Source: Pseudomonas viridiflava (lineage in GTDB: Bacteria; Pseudomonadota; Gammaproteobacteria; Pseudomonadales; Pseudomonadaceae). From it: 63,151 bases of DNA. The stretch's first letter is position 1. Each line of letters opens with the position of its first letter. The stretch is from the NCBI RefSeq assembly GCF_900583165.1, contig NZ_UTKY01000023.1, forward strand, positions 1 to 63,151, in the 5' to 3' direction. This document shows, in pieces, positions 60,567 to 63,151 of this stretch. The position numbers and the translations under genes are program-made. The notes beneath the pieces were generated by a model that searched no databases, was not told the DNA's origin, and saw only the letters and a program-made list of their open reading frames with translations.

Positions 60567-61611
60567 CGGCGGTGATCTCCTTGGCGAATTCCACCGGGTC
60601 GGTGCTTTTGCTGATCACTTCGACGGTCTTGAGGTCGGTGACGTAGGTGAGGATTTCCTGGGTCAACGCGGCGCCCACCGCGTGGTGGCCATGGGTGTGG
60701 TCGTGAAGGATCGCTTGCACCTCTTCCACCGAGGTATTCAACGCATGGGCCTGGAACCCTTTGGCAACTTCCTCCGGATGTTGCACGGAATAGTCGTGGG
60801 CTTCGAGGATCGCCTGGGTCAGCGCCGCGACCACGCGCTTGTCTTCGCGTACCAACTTGCCGGTGACGCCGACCACGCAGCAACTGAGATTGGCGTATTC
60901 CTCCACCAGGTTGGTAGACAGCTCCCGCGCCACACCGGACTTGATCAGGCGATACATGAACGGGTCACTGCCGCTCACTGCCTGTACTTCCCCGCGCTCC
61001 AACGCAGTGCCGAGCAGGTCGGCCGGGTACAGCCGCCACTCCACATCGCGCACCGGGTCGACACCGTGCTTTTTCAGCAAGATCGAGAAAAAGTTACGGT
61101 CCGGGCTGGCCATGTCGGTCACGCCGATGGCCTTGCCTTTGAGGTCTTCGAGTTTGGTCACGCCACCGTTCACCGCGCTGAGCAAACGCAGGCAACCACC
61201 GTGGGTGCCGGCCGTGAGTTTCACGTCAAAGCCTTGCTCCAACGCCTTGAGCCAACGCAGCGCCATGCCCACGCCGGCATCGGCTTTACCGGTGGCGATC
61301 GCCTCCAGCAGCACTTCGGTGGAGTTGCCGAAGTTGACCAACTCCACATCCAGGTTGTGCTTGGTGAAGAAGCCTTGCCCATGGGCGATGACCACCGGGG
61401 CCAGGCATACAGCATTGAGGTTGACGGCCAGTTTCAACTTGCGTGGCGCGTCAAGGCGGATGAAATCGCCGGTACCGTTGGGCTCCTGGGCCGTGTTGTG
61501 GCCAGCGTGTGCGTCGGCGGCGAAGCCAAAGCGTGGCAGCGACAGGCTGGCCACAGTGATCCCGGCGATGCCCAGCAGGCGGCGGCGGGTGAGACGGTCG
61601 AAATCATCCAT
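60553..61611 (-). CDS. ABC transporter substrate-binding protein (SsuA/NrtA-like), Tat-type signal
   Basis: A 352-aa binding protein. The N-terminus RLTRRRLLGIAG resembles a twin-arginine signal, unusual for this family and suggesting a folded or cofactor-bound export. The body (FGNSTEVLLEAIATGKADAG) fits sulfonate/nitrate-type binding proteins. A His-rich stretch HDHTHGHHAVG near residue 305 could bind metal. The ATG at 61611 is chosen over a TTG 6 nt earlier. First gene of the operon; divergent from a second binding-protein gene. Confidence 0.85.
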   Translation of the reverse strand: MDDFDRLTRRRLLGIAGITVASLSLPRFGFAADAHAGHNTAQEPNGTGDFIRLDAPRKLKLAVNLNAVCLAPVVIAHGQGFFTKHNLDVELVNFGNSTEVLLEAIATGKADAGVGMALRWLKALEQGFDVKLTAGTHGGCLRLLSAVNGGVTKLEDLKGKAIGVTDMASPDRNFFSILLKKHGVDPVRDVEWRLYPADLLGTALERGEVQAVSGSDPFMYRLIKSGVARELSTNLVEEYANLSCCVVGVTGKLVREDKRVVAALTQAILEAHDYSVQHPEEVAKGFQAHALNTSVEEVQAILHDHTHGHHAVGAALTQEILTYVTDLKTVEVISKSTDPVEFAKEITADVFS

Positions 61612-61805
61612 GCACAAGCACTCGTTTATAAAATCAATTCGATTATATAAATGAAGAATGATTATGAAAGAAACATATAACGCTATGGTTATGCCCGATT
61701 GGTTGGAAGGGGAAAAAACCGCCCTAAGCTAAGATCGAAAGAGTATTTAACGAATAGTTTTTAGAACTTTAAGCTCAGCTTATTCCGTTGAAGATCGAGC
61801 TTGCC

Positions 61806-62750
61806 ATGCCTATACATCGTCCCCTCGCCGCAGTACTCGGATTGCTGGTCTTCACTGTCGCCCTGAGCGCCGGCGCCCAGGAAACCGTACGCATCGGTTA
61901 TCAGAAATCCTCCACGCTGATCACCTTGCTCAAGACCCAGGGCACCCTGGAAAAAGCCCTCAAAGCCGAACATATCGACGTGAGCTGGCACGAGTTTCCC
62001 AGCGGCCTGCCGCTGCTGGAAGCCCTGAACGTGGGCAACGTGGACATCAGCGCCGACGTCGCCGACACCGTGCCAATTTTCGCCCAGGCCGCCCAGGCCA
62101 AGCTCACTTATTTCGCCCAGGAAGCGCCCTCGCCTTCGGCCCAGGCCATCGTGGTGCGCAAGGACTCGCCGATCCAGCAACTGAGCGACTTGAAGGGCAA
62201 GAAAATTGCCGTGACTAAAGCGGCCGGCACTCACTATCTGTTGATCGCCGCACTGGCCAAAGCGGGCCTGGAATTCTCCGATATCGAACCGGCCTACCTG
62301 TCCCCCGCCGATGGCCGCGCCGCGTTTGAAAACAACAAGGTGGATGCCTGGGTCACCTGGGAACCCTTCCTCACCAGCGTGCAGCGCCAACTGCCGACGC
62401 GCACCCTGGCCGACGGCGCAGGCCTGGCCAGCTACAAGCGTTATTACCTGACGGGCACGCCGTACGCCAAGGCGCATCCAGCGGTGCTGAAGGTGGTCTA
62501 TGAGCAACTGGATAAGGCGGGCCAGTGGGTGAAAACCCACCCGCAGGACGCGGCGAAAGTGTTGGGGCCGCTGTGGGGTAATTTGGATGTGGCTACGGTT
62601 GAGGCCGCCAATGCGCACCGCAGTTATCAGGTGCAGCCGGTGACAGCGGACCAATTGGGTGAACAGCAGAAGATTGCCGATGCGTTCTTCAAGGCCGGGT
62701 TGTTGCCCAAGCCCGTGGATGCCAAGGATGTACAAACCTGGAAGCCCTAA
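61806..62750 (+). CDS. Aliphatic sulfonate-type substrate-binding protein
   Basis: A 314-aa periplasmic binding protein with a Sec signal peptide (cleavage after about SAGA). The VRIGYQKSSTLITLLKTQG start and LLEALNVGNVDISADVADT block match SsuA-like proteins. Start ATG at 61806 is preferred to a TTG at 61788. It has no permease or ATPase of its own and probably shares the divergent 58795-61611 transporter. The 194-bp AT-rich gap between them should hold both promoters. Confidence 0.88.
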   Translation: MPIHRPLAAVLGLLVFTVALSAGAQETVRIGYQKSSTLITLLKTQGTLEKALKAEHIDVSWHEFPSGLPLLEALNVGNVDISADVADTVPIFAQAAQAKLTYFAQEAPSPSAQAIVVRKDSPIQQLSDLKGKKIAVTKAAGTHYLLIAALAKAGLEFSDIEPAYLSPADGRAAFENNKVDAWVTWEPFLTSVQRQLPTRTLADGAGLASYKRYYLTGTPYAKAHPAVLKVVYEQLDKAGQWVKTHPQDAAKVLGPLWGNLDVATVEAANAHRSYQVQPVTADQLGEQQKIADAFFKAGLLPKPVDAKDVQTWKP

Positions 62751-62786
62751 AGGCTGCCGAGCATTCAAGTTCTGTGATGACTAATT

Positions 62787-63151
62787 GTGGGAGGGGGCTT
62801 GCTCCCGATGGCGGTGGGTCAGCTATAGATGAGCTGACTGACATTCCGCCATCGGGGGCAAGCCCCCTCCCACAGTTTTGATCTCTGTACAACCCTTCAG
62901 GCGGTGGTGTTTCCCAAGGCTGTGGATGCCAGTCATGCAGGCCCTCAAGGCTGGCACCGTCGAAATGTGGGAGGGGGCTTGCCCCCGATGGCGGTGGGTC
63001 AGCTAAAAATAGGCTAACTGGCACTCCCTCATCGGGGGCAAGCCCCCTCCCACAGTTTTGATCTCTGTACAACCCTTCAGGCGGTGGTGTGGCCCAAGGC
63101 TGTGGATGCCAGTGATGCAGGCCCTCAAGGCTGGCACAGTCTAAATGTGGG
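62787..63151. repeat. 180-bp tandem REPIN units, running off the right edge
   Basis: REPINs at 62787-62873 and 62967-63053 and a third REP start at 63147 are spaced exactly 180 bp apart. The non-REP spacer is also repeated (TTGATCTCTGTACAACCCTT, then GCGGTGGTGT, CAAGGCTGTGGATGCCAGT and CAGGCCCTCAAGGCTGGCAC), so the whole unit was duplicated. The copies differ at scattered bases, and more units may lie beyond the window. No gene is present in 62751-63151. Confidence 0.93.

Noticed and set aside
62787..63151. Regularly spaced repeats that could suggest CRISPR
   Set aside because: Repeats are palindromic REPs 180 bp apart with duplicated spacers; no 20-40 bp repeat with unique spacers and no cas genes.

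Overview
The window reads as chromosomal DNA of a Pseudomonas, most likely the P. fluorescens group. It is GC-rich and dense in genes. It carries many copies of the short palindromic REP sequence typical of that group (core GTGGGAGGGGGCTTGCCCCC), mostly paired as REPINs, plus two other REP variants. It also has FecI/FecR-regulated TonB receptors, DUF6124, a carboxyspermidine pathway and MetE in forms familiar from Pseudomonas. No species can be named from sequence alone.

Layout. 317-5430: a PrpR-type sigma54 activator divergent from an operon of a hydroxyacid-type dehydrogenase, an RraA/HMG-aldolase-like enzyme and a CitMHS carboxylate transporter. The intergenic region has an excellent sigma54 promoter and a perfect inverted repeat, so the unit is probably an inducible pathway for a branched or hydroxylated carboxylate. 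5.5-8.9 kb: an acetyltransferase, a lipoprotein, and a hybrid histidine kinase divergent from a LuxR-type response regulator. 8.9-17.8 kb: a patchwork of small single-gene units (five GNAT acetyltransferases, DUF1203, DHCW cupin, HIT, SMI1/KNR4-like, NADAR, P-loop kinase, ProC-like, orphans). 17.9-19.2 kb: an AT-rich orphan gene. 19.4-22.7 kb: a TPM-domain membrane protein and an RsbQ-like hydrolase overlapping a PAS histidine kinase.

22.8-36.7 kb holds two iron-signalling modules in tandem. The first is Fur box, ECF sigma factor, FecR anti-sigma and a hydroxamate-type siderophore receptor. The second is Fur box, ECF sigma, FecR, a 940-aa STN-bearing TonB receptor, an M16 protease lipoprotein and a YddA-like ABC protein. 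The second matches the ferredoxin-piracy (Fus) / PqqL-YddB-YddA gene set and is probably a protease-linked import system under its own cell-surface signalling. A divergent DapF-like racemase with one catalytic Cys replaced by Ser lies between them.

36.9-49.3 kb is mostly core metabolism: two divergent L,D-transpeptidases, a creatininase-family hydrolase, small envelope proteins, a GST, a DUF1624 membrane protein, MetE, a LysE exporter, and the carboxyspermidine decarboxylase/dehydrogenase pair with a clear terminator.

49.6-55.8 kb is the most unusual stretch. All genes are on the minus strand: a PF10014 2-oxoglutarate dioxygenase, a LysO-type exporter and an exported amidohydrolase in one operon, then an atypical tRNA with a CTT (Lys) anticodon on an Asn-like body with C73, and 52 nt later a 752-aa protein I do not recognise. 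56.0 kb carries a strongly structured leader RNA before a DUF6124 gene. The right end has an LspA paralogue, glutaminase, small membrane/lipoproteins, a sulfonate/nitrate-type ABC transporter with two binding proteins, and exact 180-bp tandem REPIN units running off the edge.
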